A stretch of DNA of 41,082 nucleotides from RGIG4140 sp045532865 (GCA_045532865.1 JAZSGT010000015.1:1-41082), one strand, 5' to 3'. Shown: positions 7,675 through 15,032, counted from the first letter of the stretch. Notes: generated from the sequence alone by a model not told the origin. Program-made: numbers and translations.

Positions 7675-7739
7675 AAATCCCGTTAGGGTCGCCAATAAAA
7701 ACATCCCCCTTTTAAGGGGGTATTTTTTATGGGCGAATT
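7675..7739 (+). repeat. direct repeat copy 2: tRNA-Glu 3' end plus terminator
   Basis: Begins AAATCCCGTTAGGGTCGCCA, identical to the 3' end of tRNA-Glu, then repeats the spacer, terminator and ATGGGCGAATTT tail. There is no 5' tRNA half, so this is a fragment and not a second tRNA gene. Its hairpin (CCCCC 7705-7709, GGGGG 7716-7720, then Ts to 7728) is still a valid terminator. Confidence 0.8.
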
Positions 7740-7829
7740 TTAAAATTTCCTTTTTTACCTTAAAAAGATTTACTTTAAAATTTTAATAGGTTAATTTATA
7801 ATTAACAAATAAGTTATCGGAGCAATAAA

Positions 7830-8363
7830 TTGAAAATTTTAATTATCGGCCCTCTTGGTGCAGGAAAATCCTCTCTTGCATATGCTATAAATAAAAAATT
7901 TAGATTTCCACGATTAAATCTTGATGAACTTTGTCGTAATCCAAAAGATGGTAGCTATTATTCGCCTGAATACTCTTTTGAAAAATTAACTGAATTTACA
8001 AAAAAACATCCTTATTGGGTCATAGAGGGTTCACAATCATATTTATATGAAAAATTACAACCCCATTTAATAATTGATATGCGTATTCATAGAATTAGAG
8101 CAATATGGCGTTTTACACTTCGTTTTTTTAAGGCTAAAAAATTAATAGGGAAAAACATTGATAAAAATTTACCTGTTCAGGCCTACCATTACAGAAAAAT
8201 AACATTATCAAAAATTTTAGATTGGGATAGTGCAAACAAGGAAATAAACAAACAAATTGCTGATTATTTAAAAAACACCAAAATTCAAGTTCTAACGTGT
8301 AAAAATTTTAGAGATTACCAAAAAATTTTTGATTATATTGAGTTTTCAAAAATAATCTTTTAA
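7830..8363 (+). CDS. P-loop kinase-like protein (FlaR/adenylate-kinase-like)
   Basis: A 177-residue protein starting at TTG, with GGAG 8 bases upstream; no better start is visible. The N-terminus carries a Walker A motif GPLGAGKSS (residues 7-15). LNLDEL and WVIEGSQS follow in the places occupied by the substrate-binding Asp and the G-(N/S)-Y segment in FlaR-like topology-modulation proteins. The basic segment RAIWRFTLRFF is compatible with the arginine-rich lid helix of nucleotide-kinase folds. The substrate is unknown. It is first in a likely two-gene unit with the gene 38 bases downstream and sits just past the tRNA-Glu repeat. Confidence 0.7.
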   Translation: MKILIIGPLGAGKSSLAYAINKKFRFPRLNLDELCRNPKDGSYYSPEYSFEKLTEFTKKHPYWVIEGSQSYLYEKLQPHLIIDMRIHRIRAIWRFTLRFFKAKKLIGKNIDKNLPVQAYHYRKITLSKILDWDSANKEINKQIADYLKNTKIQVLTCKNFRDYQKIFDYIEFSKIIF

Positions 8364-8401
8364 TATATTTCTTATCTTAAACATACAGAAAAGAGTTAAA
8401 A

Positions 8402-8959
8402 ATGAGAATTGGATTTCAGGGTGATTTATTCAGTAATTCAGAAGAGGCTAGTCAAATATTTGCAAAAAAAATGCATTTTGAAAATGTAGAATTTATTCCT
8501 CTGATTTCTTCAAAAAATGTTGTTAAAAACCTTATCACAAAAAATATAGATTTTGGTGTTATGGCAACAAAAAACATTGTTGCAGGTGAAGTTATTGAAA
8601 CAAAAAAAGCACTTATACCAGACATTGAACTAATATCATCTCTTGACTTACCAATTCACCATTGCTTATTTAAAAAAACGGCAAACAGTTCTATTTTATA
8701 TGTAGCTTCACATATTCAGGCATTACAACAAACAAAAGAAACAAGAAAAAAAATATTAAATAACATTCCAGAAATTGAATGCTTAGATACTGCATTAGCA
8801 GCAAAAAAACTTTCTAAAGGCGAATATCCAGAAAATTACGCTGTTATCTGCAGGGAAAACGCTGGATTGTTTTTCAATTTAACTCTTGTTGCTAAAAACA
8901 TTGAAGATGATCCTTTCAACAAAACAACCTTTGGTCTTTTTCAATTAAAAAAATCCTAA
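8402..8959 (+). CDS. prephenate-dehydratase-like domain protein, active-site motifs altered
   Basis: A 185-residue protein aligning by eye with the PDT domain of PheA from end to end: IGFQGDLFSNSEEAS at the N-terminus, then NIDFGVMATKNIVAGEV (family: DFAFLPIENTSSG), LDLPIHHCLF (family: TIDHCLL), ASHIQALQQ (family: SHPQPFQQC) and NKTTFGLFQL (family: NFTRFVVL). The catalytic Thr of T-R-F is kept, but the Arg is Thr and the Glu of the P-x-E-N motif is Lys. There is no regulatory ACT domain or chorismate mutase. It may be a divergent enzyme or a binding protein reusing the periplasmic-binding-like fold. An AAAAGAG site lies upstream. The gene neighbours give no aromatic-biosynthesis context. Confidence 0.65.
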   Translation: MRIGFQGDLFSNSEEASQIFAKKMHFENVEFIPLISSKNVVKNLITKNIDFGVMATKNIVAGEVIETKKALIPDIELISSLDLPIHHCLFKKTANSSILYVASHIQALQQTKETRKKILNNIPEIECLDTALAAKKLSKGEYPENYAVICRENAGLFFNLTLVAKNIEDDPFNKTTFGLFQLKKS

Positions 8960-9140
8960 AAATTTTATATCGTTATGTTTTATTAAAAAAACATCTCATT
9001 TAATTATATTCATTCCAAATCAAAAAAGAGGCCAAACTTCTTAAAAAAATACCTTATTTTATTAACATAATATCATCATTTATCAAAAAAATAAGACTAT
9101 GCTCTAAAAGTTTTTTAAGCATTTTTTTATGGAGAAAAAT

Positions 9141-9731
9141 ATGATTTATGGATATTTAAGAGTAAGCACAGATAAACAATCAATCAAAAATCAAGAGTTT
9201 GAAATCAAAAATTTTTGTCAGAATGAGAATATAGAAATTTCTCATTGGATAAAAGAGACCATTAGTGGCACAGTTGATGTAGAACAAAGAAAACTATCCC
9301 TTATTTTAAAAAAAATGAAAAAGGGGGATATTATTATTTGTTCAGAAATATCTAGACTTGGTAGAAACTTATTTCAAATTATGTCTATCTTACATATTTG
9401 CATCAAAAAAGAAGTTCAAGTTTGGACAATAAAGGACAATTATCGATTAGGAAGTGATATTCAAAGTAAGGTTCTTGCTTTTGCGTTTTCACTTTCTGCA
9501 GAAATTGAAAGATCGCTTATCAGTCAACGGACAAAAGAAGCTCTCACCAGAATCAAATCAAATGGCAAAAAATTAGGTCGCCCTACCGGAAGCAAAAACA
9601 AAAAACATATTTTGGATGGAAAAAATGAAGCCATTCAAAAAATGCTTTCAAGTGGATTAAAAAAAAATCAAATTGCAAAAAAACTAGATATTAGTACCAA
9701 GTCTCTTTATAATTACTTAAAAAATAAATAG
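9141..9731 (+). CDS. serine recombinase (resolvase/invertase family)
   Basis: A 196-residue protein from the ATG at 9141, chosen because GGAG lies 6 bases upstream; an in-frame ATG at 9129 overlaps that ribosome site. The resolvase domain has the catalytic Ser in YLRVSTDKQS, the SEISRLGRNL motif with its active-site Arg, then AEIERSLISQRTKEAL. The C-terminal part (GRPTGSKNK, then about 45 residues ending TKSLYNYLK) is a Hin-like helix-turn-helix. The overall pattern (YGYLRVSTDKQS, NQEFEI, ETISGT) resembles invertases of the Mpi type. No obvious inverted repeats were found next to it, so its targets are elsewhere or gone. Confidence 0.9.
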   Translation: MIYGYLRVSTDKQSIKNQEFEIKNFCQNENIEISHWIKETISGTVDVEQRKLSLILKKMKKGDIIICSEISRLGRNLFQIMSILHICIKKEVQVWTIKDNYRLGSDIQSKVLAFAFSLSAEIERSLISQRTKEALTRIKSNGKKLGRPTGSKNKKHILDGKNEAIQKMLSSGLKKNQIAKKLDISTKSLYNYLKNK

Positions 9732-9753
9732 TATTTTTGCACAAACGCTATTT

Positions 9754-10821
9754 CTATTTATTAAAATGAATCGCTACACGACCTGATTTTAATACACCGT
9801 TTAAAATTTCATATCCGATTGTTCCTGCGTCTTGCCCCATATCGTCAGCTGTATATTGGGGATTTAAAACTTCTACAAAATCACCCTCTTTTAACCCTTT
9901 TGTATCGGTCACATCACACATGATATTATCCATTGATAACCGACCAACCATCCTGATTTCTTGCTCCTTAAAAAAGACACGTCCACGCCCTGCAAGTGAT
10001 CTTGGTAATCCATCTGCATAACCCACAGAAACAATAGCCACTTTCATATTTTTTGCAGCTTTGTAAGAAGCTCCGTAACCTATATATTCACCCATAGAAA
10101 CATCTTCAATTTGCAAAACGGGAGCTTTTAAATAAACAACGTTTTTCATCCTGTTTTGACGATCTGGCGCTGTATTCAATCCATACATTGCAGCACCCAA
10201 ACGAACCATATCTTTTTGAAAATTTTCACCCAAAAAAACACCATCCGAAGCTGAAAGAGTTCGTGGCGTTTTAGGAAAATATTTAGAAATATTATCAAAA
10301 GCTTCAATTTGATGCCAGTTCATAAAATGATATGGTTCATCAGCACAAGAAAGGTGGGATAATATATACGAAAACTCTTTTTTATCCTCTTCACTTAATG
10401 CTTGAATATCTTTCAACCTAAAACCCAATCGGTTTAGTCCTGTTTCAACATTCAAAACAGGTTGAATTCCTTCAACTTTATTTTGTTTCCAAAATTGCCA
10501 CATTTTGGGCGTTGCAATAACAGGTGTTAATTTTTCTTTTCGAACAATATCAATGGTATCTTGACCAACTCCTTGTAAAACATAAATATGTGCATTTTTT
10601 GCAAATTTTCTAACTTTTTCTCCCTCATTAGCAAGAGCCACAAAAAAATGGTTACATCCTTCTTTAACAAGAACAGGCACAACATTTTCAATCCCAAGTC
10701 CATAGGCATTATTTTTAACAACAGCTGCAGAAATTGCATGAGGAGCCTGTTTCTTTAAAAAATTATAATTATCAACTAATGCATTTAGATCCACGGTTAA
10801 TACAGCTTGTGTAAAAATCAT
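9754..10821 (-). CDS. alr: alanine racemase
   Basis: A 355-residue PLP enzyme interconverting L- and D-Ala for peptidoglycan. Visible landmarks: the N-terminal TVDLNAL...NYNFLKK strand; the PLP-binding lysine (Lys36) in AVVKNNAYGLG; GLNRLGFR in the barrel; and the second catalytic base, Tyr in YIGYGASYKA, at the start of the C-terminal domain, followed by VGYADGLPR and GRLSMDNIMCDVT. Length is normal. The start overlaps the stop of the transglutaminase-like gene by four bases (ATGA), so the two are translationally coupled. Confidence 0.95.
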   Translation of the reverse strand: MIFTQAVLTVDLNALVDNYNFLKKQAPHAISAAVVKNNAYGLGIENVVPVLVKEGCNHFFVALANEGEKVRKFAKNAHIYVLQGVGQDTIDIVRKEKLTPVIATPKMWQFWKQNKVEGIQPVLNVETGLNRLGFRLKDIQALSEEDKKEFSYILSHLSCADEPYHFMNWHQIEAFDNISKYFPKTPRTLSASDGVFLGENFQKDMVRLGAAMYGLNTAPDRQNRMKNVVYLKAPVLQIEDVSMGEYIGYGASYKAAKNMKVAIVSVGYADGLPRSLAGRGRVFFKEQEIRMVGRLSMDNIMCDVTDTKGLKEGDFVEVLNPQYTADDMGQDAGTIGYEILNGVLKSGRVAIHFNK

Positions 10822-11570
10822 TTTTTATTTTTCCTCTCTAAATTTTTTAAATTTTCTCTAAAGATTTTTTTCATATTAACAGTTTTTTTCAAATACTGTT
10901 GTTTTTCTCTTTTAGGAAAATGTGTTTTTATAAACTCTTCAGGCTCGACCAAAAACCACTTATTATCAACAAATCGATTCTGTGAAACAGTTCTATTTTT
11001 TTGATTCTTCTTCTTGCGAATCTCTTTTTTATGTTCAATAGTTGAACGAACATTTTCAAATGTTTTATAATCGCCACCCATTCCCCAAGTTGCATCAATA
11101 AACAGCCATTTTCTGTTAATATAAACAGCATTCCAAGCATGTCCAAAATCTTTAAAATTATCCATTGTTAAATTTTGGCCTGCATATCCTGAAATCTGAT
11201 CTTCCTTTATCCCTGCAATTTTTGCCATTCTTGAAAATAGATCAGCAATATCAGCACAAACACCGACTCGTGTTTTAAAAGCATCTCCTGTTCTTAATTT
11301 ATTTTTATTGCGAACACGTTTATTTTCCGTAATAACATCAAACTTAAACATATCGTATTCAACGTGATATATAATCCAAGCATACAAAACCCTTGCTTTT
11401 AGAACATCATTATTTTTGTATGGAGAAATTAAATATCGAACCAACGAATCTAAATTGTTTTCATATTGAACCGGTACAGTTTTTGCACGTTCATCAGCTT
11501 CAGAATAATCCACAGCATAAACAGGAACTACAAACAAAAAAAACAATAAAGATACAATTATTTTTAACAT
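10818..11570 (-). CDS. secreted transglutaminase-like cysteine protein
   Basis: A 250-residue protein from the ATG at 11570. This start is preferred because it follows AGAGG, opens with a clean signal peptide (MLKIIVSLLFFLFVVPVYA), and the ATG at 11600 lies upstream of the predicted -10 box. The core is a transglutaminase-like fold: Cys in RVGVCADIADLF, His in FGHAWNAVYI, Asp in FIDATWGMGG. Such secreted or periplasmic proteins act as cysteine proteases or cross-linkers. The C-terminal 60 residues are very Lys/Arg-rich. It is first in an operon with alr, which hints at a peptidoglycan-related role, but its substrate cannot be read from sequence. Confidence 0.8.
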   Translation of the reverse strand: MLKIIVSLLFFLFVVPVYAVDYSEADERAKTVPVQYENNLDSLVRYLISPYKNNDVLKARVLYAWIIYHVEYDMFKFDVITENKRVRNKNKLRTGDAFKTRVGVCADIADLFSRMAKIAGIKEDQISGYAGQNLTMDNFKDFGHAWNAVYINRKWLFIDATWGMGGDYKTFENVRSTIEHKKEIRKKKNQKNRTVSQNRFVDNKWFLVEPEEFIKTHFPKREKQQYLKKTVNMKKIFRENLKNLERKNKK

Positions 11571-11588
11571 ATAAAACCTCTTTAATTT

Positions 11589-11616
11589 AGTATAAAACAT
11601 TGAGATTTTTTTACAA
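11589..11616 (-). promoter_or_regulatory. promoter of the transglutaminase-alr operon
   Basis: On the minus strand TTGTAA (11616-11611), 16 bases, TATACT (11594-11589). Transcription would start near 11582, a few bases upstream of the AGAGG ribosome site. Confidence 0.6.
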
Positions 11617-11646
11617 TAAAAAAATGCCCTAAAAAGGGCATTTTTA
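11616..11646 (-). terminator. terminator of the NrdD-like mini-gene
   Basis: AAAATGCCCT (11621-11630) pairs with AGGGCATTTT (11635-11644). The minus strand continues into Ts. It separates this gene from the transglutaminase-alr promoter and may overlap the -35 region of that promoter. Confidence 0.75.
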
Positions 11647-11662
11647 ATTTCTCTTAATAAGA

Positions 11663-11848
11663 TTATGCTGCTTTTACTTCACAGTCACAACTTGCTTTTT
11701 CTTCTGTGAACCACATTCTTTCTTCAAATTCGGACTTTTTACCTTTATTAAAATGGCTATATGGGCGAAAATAACCCATAACACATGTCCAACATTCAAC
11801 TGATTGTCTTTCATTTTCACAGGATTTTAAGATTTCTGCATCTGTCAT
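11663..11848 (-). CDS. orphan NrdD C-terminal-like mini-protein
   Basis: A 61-residue protein from the ATG at 11848; the longer frame starting TTG at 11866 contains the likely ribosome site (AAAGGA) and is rejected. Residues ECWTCVMGYFRPYSHFNKGKKSEFEER resemble the tail of the class III (anaerobic) ribonucleotide reductase NrdD and the small stand-alone proteins annotated as NrdD-like in proteobacteria. Two Cys pairs (CWTC and CDC) could bind metal, although the spacing differs from the full NrdD zinc site. No nrdD or nrdG lies nearby. It has its own promoter and terminator. Function is uncertain. Confidence 0.7.
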   Translation of the reverse strand: MTDAEILKSCENERQSVECWTCVMGYFRPYSHFNKGKKSEFEERMWFTEEKASCDCEVKAA

Positions 11849-11866
11849 TTTATCTTTTCCTTTCAA

Positions 11867-12252
11867 GAGTTGATTTTAGGGTTTAAACCAATTTTTTAGT
11901 TCGTATAATTTATTGATAGCGATGAATCTAAAAGAATGTCAATAGCTTTTTTTACTTTTTTATAACATATTGAAAAACAACAATTATTTCTTTCTTAAGC
12001 CACGCTTATTTTGTGTTGATTTTAGACCAAAAAAACGACCAAAATCTCCCTATTTTTTAAAACTCGTTGATTTTCAAATGTATGTCATTTTTTTAGACTC
12101 GAATCCGAATCAACAAGAAAAAAGTATCGATTCTTATGTTTAAATTTATTTTTTGCTTGCATATATATTTATGATTGACTAAAGTAGAGTTTAGCAGGAA
12201 ATTCCTGCATAGCGATTGGAAACAATCAATCTTTTTATAAAAGGAGTTATTC
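11867..12252. promoter_or_regulatory. 386-base intergenic region with two divergent promoters
   Basis: Minus strand: TTGACA (11942-11937), 18 bases, TATCAA (11918-11913) is a likely promoter for the NrdD-like gene. Plus strand: TTGCTTGCAT at about 12153-12162 is a likely -35 area for the outer-membrane gene, with several possible -10 boxes (TATGAT, TAAAGT), so the exact start is unclear. The segment GTTGATTTT occurs three times (about 11869, 12017, 12064), the third facing an AATCAAC at about 12107. No ORF is seen. Confidence 0.5.
12194..12227 (+). promoter_or_regulatory. double hairpin in the 5' UTR of the outer-membrane gene
   Basis: GCAGGAA/TTCCTGC (12194-12208) forms a tight hairpin, followed 5 bases later by GATTG-GAAA-CAATC (12214-12227), a stem with a GNRA-type tetraloop. 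Both precede AAGGAG and the ATG at 12253. In ompA-like genes such 5' hairpins lengthen mRNA life; that role is inferred here. Confidence 0.5.
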
Positions 12253-13032
12253 ATGTTTAAAAAAGCATTTTTATTATTAGGAGCAATGACTTTTGCTACA
12301 TCAGCAATGGCTGTTGAATCAACAAATCCATTCTTTGTTCCAGCAGAAAATAGTTGGGCATCAACAACATCTTATGATTTTTCAACAACAACTTATAAAG
12401 ACGGCCTCCGTCTCAAAACCTATACACATACAGCAACACAAACTTTAGAATATGGTTTGTCAAATGCTTGGTCTTTGGGTGCAACTGTTTCAAACGAATG
12501 GATAAAAGGGACTTTATCTAACTATATCAGCAGTATGACCGATAACGAAGACAAAAGTATTGATTTTGAAATTACATCAAAATACAATATCTTAGCAAAA
12601 GATGCTCTTAAAGTTCAATCTCTCTTAGCCTATGGTCAAGAAGAAGATAGCGCGGAACTTGGTGCTTATAAATATGCTAAAGTTGGCGCTAAAGTCGGTT
12701 ACAAAATGGGTTATTGGACACCATATTTAGCTGGTACTGTTGAAGTTCCTGTTTTCCAAAGCGACCGTGACGACAACGAACTTAAATATGAAGGTACAGC
12801 AGGGTTATATACATATTGCCCAAAAATGAAAGTTTCAGTCGATCATCAATTGAAAGTTAACTATGATGAATATGATGAATCCCGTATTTATAGCTATGGC
12901 ATTGAAGCTGCTTATCACTTCACAAAAAGTGTTGCTTTAAGTGCTTACGGGCAATACATCATTGATGGTGAAGAACACAAAACAGATATCCATGGAAACA
13001 CAATCGGGTTAAGATTGCGTATTGGATTCTAA
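12253..13032 (+). CDS. outer-membrane beta-barrel protein
   Basis: A 259-residue protein with a signal peptide cut after SAMA (about residue 20). The rest alternates polar and hydrophobic residues in short strands rich in Tyr, Ser and Thr (LEYGLSNAWSLGATVS, KVGAKVGYKMGYWTPYLAGTVEV) and ends LRLRIGF, the terminal Phe recognised by the Bam machinery. Size suits roughly a ten-to-twelve-strand barrel. A strong AAAGGAG ribosome site, a structured leader and a strong terminator suggest high expression. The lone Cys (YCPKM) is unusual for a barrel. Substrate or role unknown; a porin-like or structural role is plausible. Confidence 0.8.
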   Translation: MFKKAFLLLGAMTFATSAMAVESTNPFFVPAENSWASTTSYDFSTTTYKDGLRLKTYTHTATQTLEYGLSNAWSLGATVSNEWIKGTLSNYISSMTDNEDKSIDFEITSKYNILAKDALKVQSLLAYGQEEDSAELGAYKYAKVGAKVGYKMGYWTPYLAGTVEVPVFQSDRDDNELKYEGTAGLYTYCPKMKVSVDHQLKVNYDEYDESRIYSYGIEAAYHFTKSVALSAYGQYIIDGEEHKTDIHGNTIGLRLRIGF

Positions 13033-13049
13033 TTTCTTTAGACCAAAGG

Positions 13050-13080
13050 AAATGCCCTCTCAACAGAGGGCATTTTTTTT
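13050..13080 (+). terminator. terminator of the outer-membrane gene
   Basis: TGCCCTCT (13053-13060), loop CAAC, AGAGGGCA (13065-13072), then eight Ts. Confidence 0.92.
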
Positions 13081-13100
13081 ATCACTTATATTTTTAACTC

Positions 13101-13787
13101 TTATTGAATAACAGGCAAATCTTTTAAAATATAACCCCTACCCCAAACGGTTTGAATATATTCTTCAGCAGGAGAAAGTTTTTCAATCTTTCGGCGAATC
13201 TTGCACAAAAAGACATCTATGATTTTCATTTCAGGTTCATCCATTCCACCGTACAAATGATTTAAAAATTGCTCTTTATTAATTGTTGTACCTTTTCTTA
13301 GAGCAAGCAATTCAAACAAAGAATATTCTTTACTCGTTAAATGAAGCGTTTTTCCTTCAATTGTAACAATTTTTGAATTTAAATTAACTTCCATTCCACC
13401 TGTTCGAATAACACTTTCTGCATATCCTTTAGAACGACGCACAAGAGCATTCACTCTTGCAATTAATTCTCTTGAATCAAATGGTTTTGTTAAATAATCA
13501 TCTGCACCACAAACAAGTCCTTTGACTTTTTTGTCTGGCGTAGAAAGACCAGATAAAATCAAAACCGGTGTTGAAATATGTGATGAACGCAATCTTTTAA
13601 TAACTTCATACCCATCCATATCAGGCAAAATTAAATCTAAAAGTATCAAATCATAATCATAATGACGAGCATCTTCTAATCCATCTTCACCCAAATAAGA
13701 GGTATCAACAATCATATTTTCTCGTTTTAAAATCAAAGAAATATTCTGACTGACAGCTTTATCATCTTCTATAAGTAAAATACGCAT
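13101..13787 (-). CDS. ctrA: CtrA cell-cycle response regulator
   Basis: A 228-residue OmpR-class regulator that in alphaproteobacteria controls the cell cycle, division and polar structures. The receiver domain has the acidic pocket EDD (7-9), phosphoacceptor Asp51 in LILLDLILPDMDG (same position as Caulobacter CtrA), and Lys in DDYLTKPF. The DNA-binding domain carries the CtrA hallmark segments HLTSKEYSLFELLALRKGTT, FLNHLYGGMDEPE, KIIDVFLCKIRRK and VWGRGY. The C-terminus (LPVIQ) lacks the two Ala residues used for ClpXP turnover in Caulobacter, so degradation may differ. TTAA-N7-TTAA sits upstream, implying autoregulation. Confidence 0.95.
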   Translation of the reverse strand: MRILLIEDDKAVSQNISLILKRENMIVDTSYLGEDGLEDARHYDYDLILLDLILPDMDGYEVIKRLRSSHISTPVLILSGLSTPDKKVKGLVCGADDYLTKPFDSRELIARVNALVRRSKGYAESVIRTGGMEVNLNSKIVTIEGKTLHLTSKEYSLFELLALRKGTTINKEQFLNHLYGGMDEPEMKIIDVFLCKIRRKIEKLSPAEEYIQTVWGRGYILKDLPVIQ

Positions 13788-13817
13788 AAGACCCCACCAC
13801 TAAAAAGTTATAATTTA

Positions 13818-13842
13818 TTAACCTTAGTTAACAATAAGTTAA
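13818..13842. promoter_or_regulatory. CtrA-binding sites upstream of ctrA
   Basis: Three TTAA motifs at 13818-13821, 13828-13831 and 13839-13842. The last two are separated by exactly 7 bases, the TTAA-N7-TTAA CtrA consensus; the first two by 6. They lie 31-55 bases before the ctrA start and could also affect the divergent ankyrin gene. Confidence 0.7.
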
Positions 13843-13934
13843 TTTTTCATTTAATGCAAGCATAAGTTTTTAAAAAAAACATTTTTTCATATAGAAAAAT
13901 AAAACCTACTAAATCTCAATAAAAACAACCTAAC

Positions 13935-13963
13935 TTGCACCATAATAGATTTTGTGATACAAT
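13935..13963 (+). promoter_or_regulatory. promoter of the ankyrin-repeat gene
   Basis: TTGCAC (13935-13940), 17 bases, TACAAT (13958-13963), followed about 22 bases later by AAGGAGA and the ATG at 13995. Confidence 0.7.
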
Positions 13964-13994
13964 AGAAATAGGACTATTATAAAAAGGAGACTAT

Positions 13995-15032
13995 ATGGCT
14001 GGCTTTATTGATAAGATTTATGCGCTTATGTCACCTCAAAAACCTCAACAAAACGATGAGGGTGGGTCTTATATCATACATGAAAGTAAATTTCACCAAG
14101 CTGTTAAAAAAGGCAATTTTAACCAAGTACACAGTGAAGTAGATCGTGGATATAATGTAAATGCAAAAAACATGTATGGAAAAACAGGTTTAGAATTAGC
14201 AGCCGAAAATGGAAATATTGCCATGATTGAACACCTTGTATCAATTGGAGCAGATATCAATATGCAATCAACAAGTGGAAATGGGTCCCTTTTAATTGCA
14301 ACAAAAGCCAATAATGTTGATATGTTATATGCACTCGTTAATCTAGGTGCTGATATAAACAAACCAGATTCTTATGGCGAAACAATTTTACACAAATTCT
14401 CAATTCAAGATGAAAATGATGCTTACACACATCAAGAGTTATTAAATTTAGGAGCAAATATCGAGGCAAGGGATATTTATGGAAAAACACCATTACACCA
14501 TCAAGTTGGAGCCAATAGTACAAAAACAGTTTCTCAATTATTATCATTTGGAGCCAATATAAATGCACGCGATAAAGAAGGTAGAACACCTCTTTATGAT
14601 TCCATATCTTATGGTCATAATGAAATTTTTGAAACACTCTTAAGTTTCAATCCAAATGTAAATATTCCTGATAAAAATGGGTTAACTCCTCTTCATATTG
14701 CCATTCAGTCAAAAGATCCTTATTTTGCAACCCGTCTTATTGATATTGGTACAAATATAAATGCTCAAGATACATACGGACAAACACCACTTCATCATGC
14801 AATTGCAACAGGCAATGTTGAAATGGCAGCATTATTAATAAAAAGAGGGGCCAATCCTTTTATTCGGGATAAATCTGGCCAAACACCCCTTAATAAAGCA
14901 CCTAATCATCAAATTTTCACTGAAATGAAGTTATTGGTTCAAGAACACCAAACACCAAATGCTTCTTCAACACTATCAAGACATGAAATACGTCATCCAA
15001 ATAGCTTTTCACCACCTTCAAGGTCAATGTAA
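13995..15032 (+). CDS. ankyrin-repeat protein
   Basis: A 345-residue protein made almost entirely of ankyrin repeats (about residues 34-320, roughly nine units of about 33). Each unit shows the G-x-TPLH-A or variant helix start and a closing L-x-x-GAN-I/V-N turn, for example YGKTPLHHQVG, EGRTPLYDSIS, NGLTPLHIAIQ, YGQTPLHHAIA. The repeat around 130-155 is less regular. A short N-terminal segment contains MSPQKPQQNDEGGSY, and the C-terminal 30 residues are Ser/Pro/His-rich and probably disordered. There is no signal peptide. Ankyrin proteins of host-associated alphaproteobacteria are often effectors, but an internal scaffold role is equally possible. Confidence 0.85.
   Translation: MAGFIDKIYALMSPQKPQQNDEGGSYIIHESKFHQAVKKGNFNQVHSEVDRGYNVNAKNMYGKTGLELAAENGNIAMIEHLVSIGADINMQSTSGNGSLLIATKANNVDMLYALVNLGADINKPDSYGETILHKFSIQDENDAYTHQELLNLGANIEARDIYGKTPLHHQVGANSTKTVSQLLSFGANINARDKEGRTPLYDSISYGHNEIFETLLSFNPNVNIPDKNGLTPLHIAIQSKDPYFATRLIDIGTNINAQDTYGQTPLHHAIATGNVEMAALLIKRGANPFIRDKSGQTPLNKAPNHQIFTEMKLLVQEHQTPNASSTLSRHEIRHPNSFSPPSRSM

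Noticed and set aside
7675..7694. Second tRNA-Glu gene
   Set aside because: Only the 3' 20 bases are present; no acceptor 5' strand, D arm or anticodon arm.
11571..11600. Earlier ATG at 11600 for the transglutaminase-like gene
   Set aside because: It lies upstream of the predicted -10 box and would bury the signal peptide behind ten extra residues.
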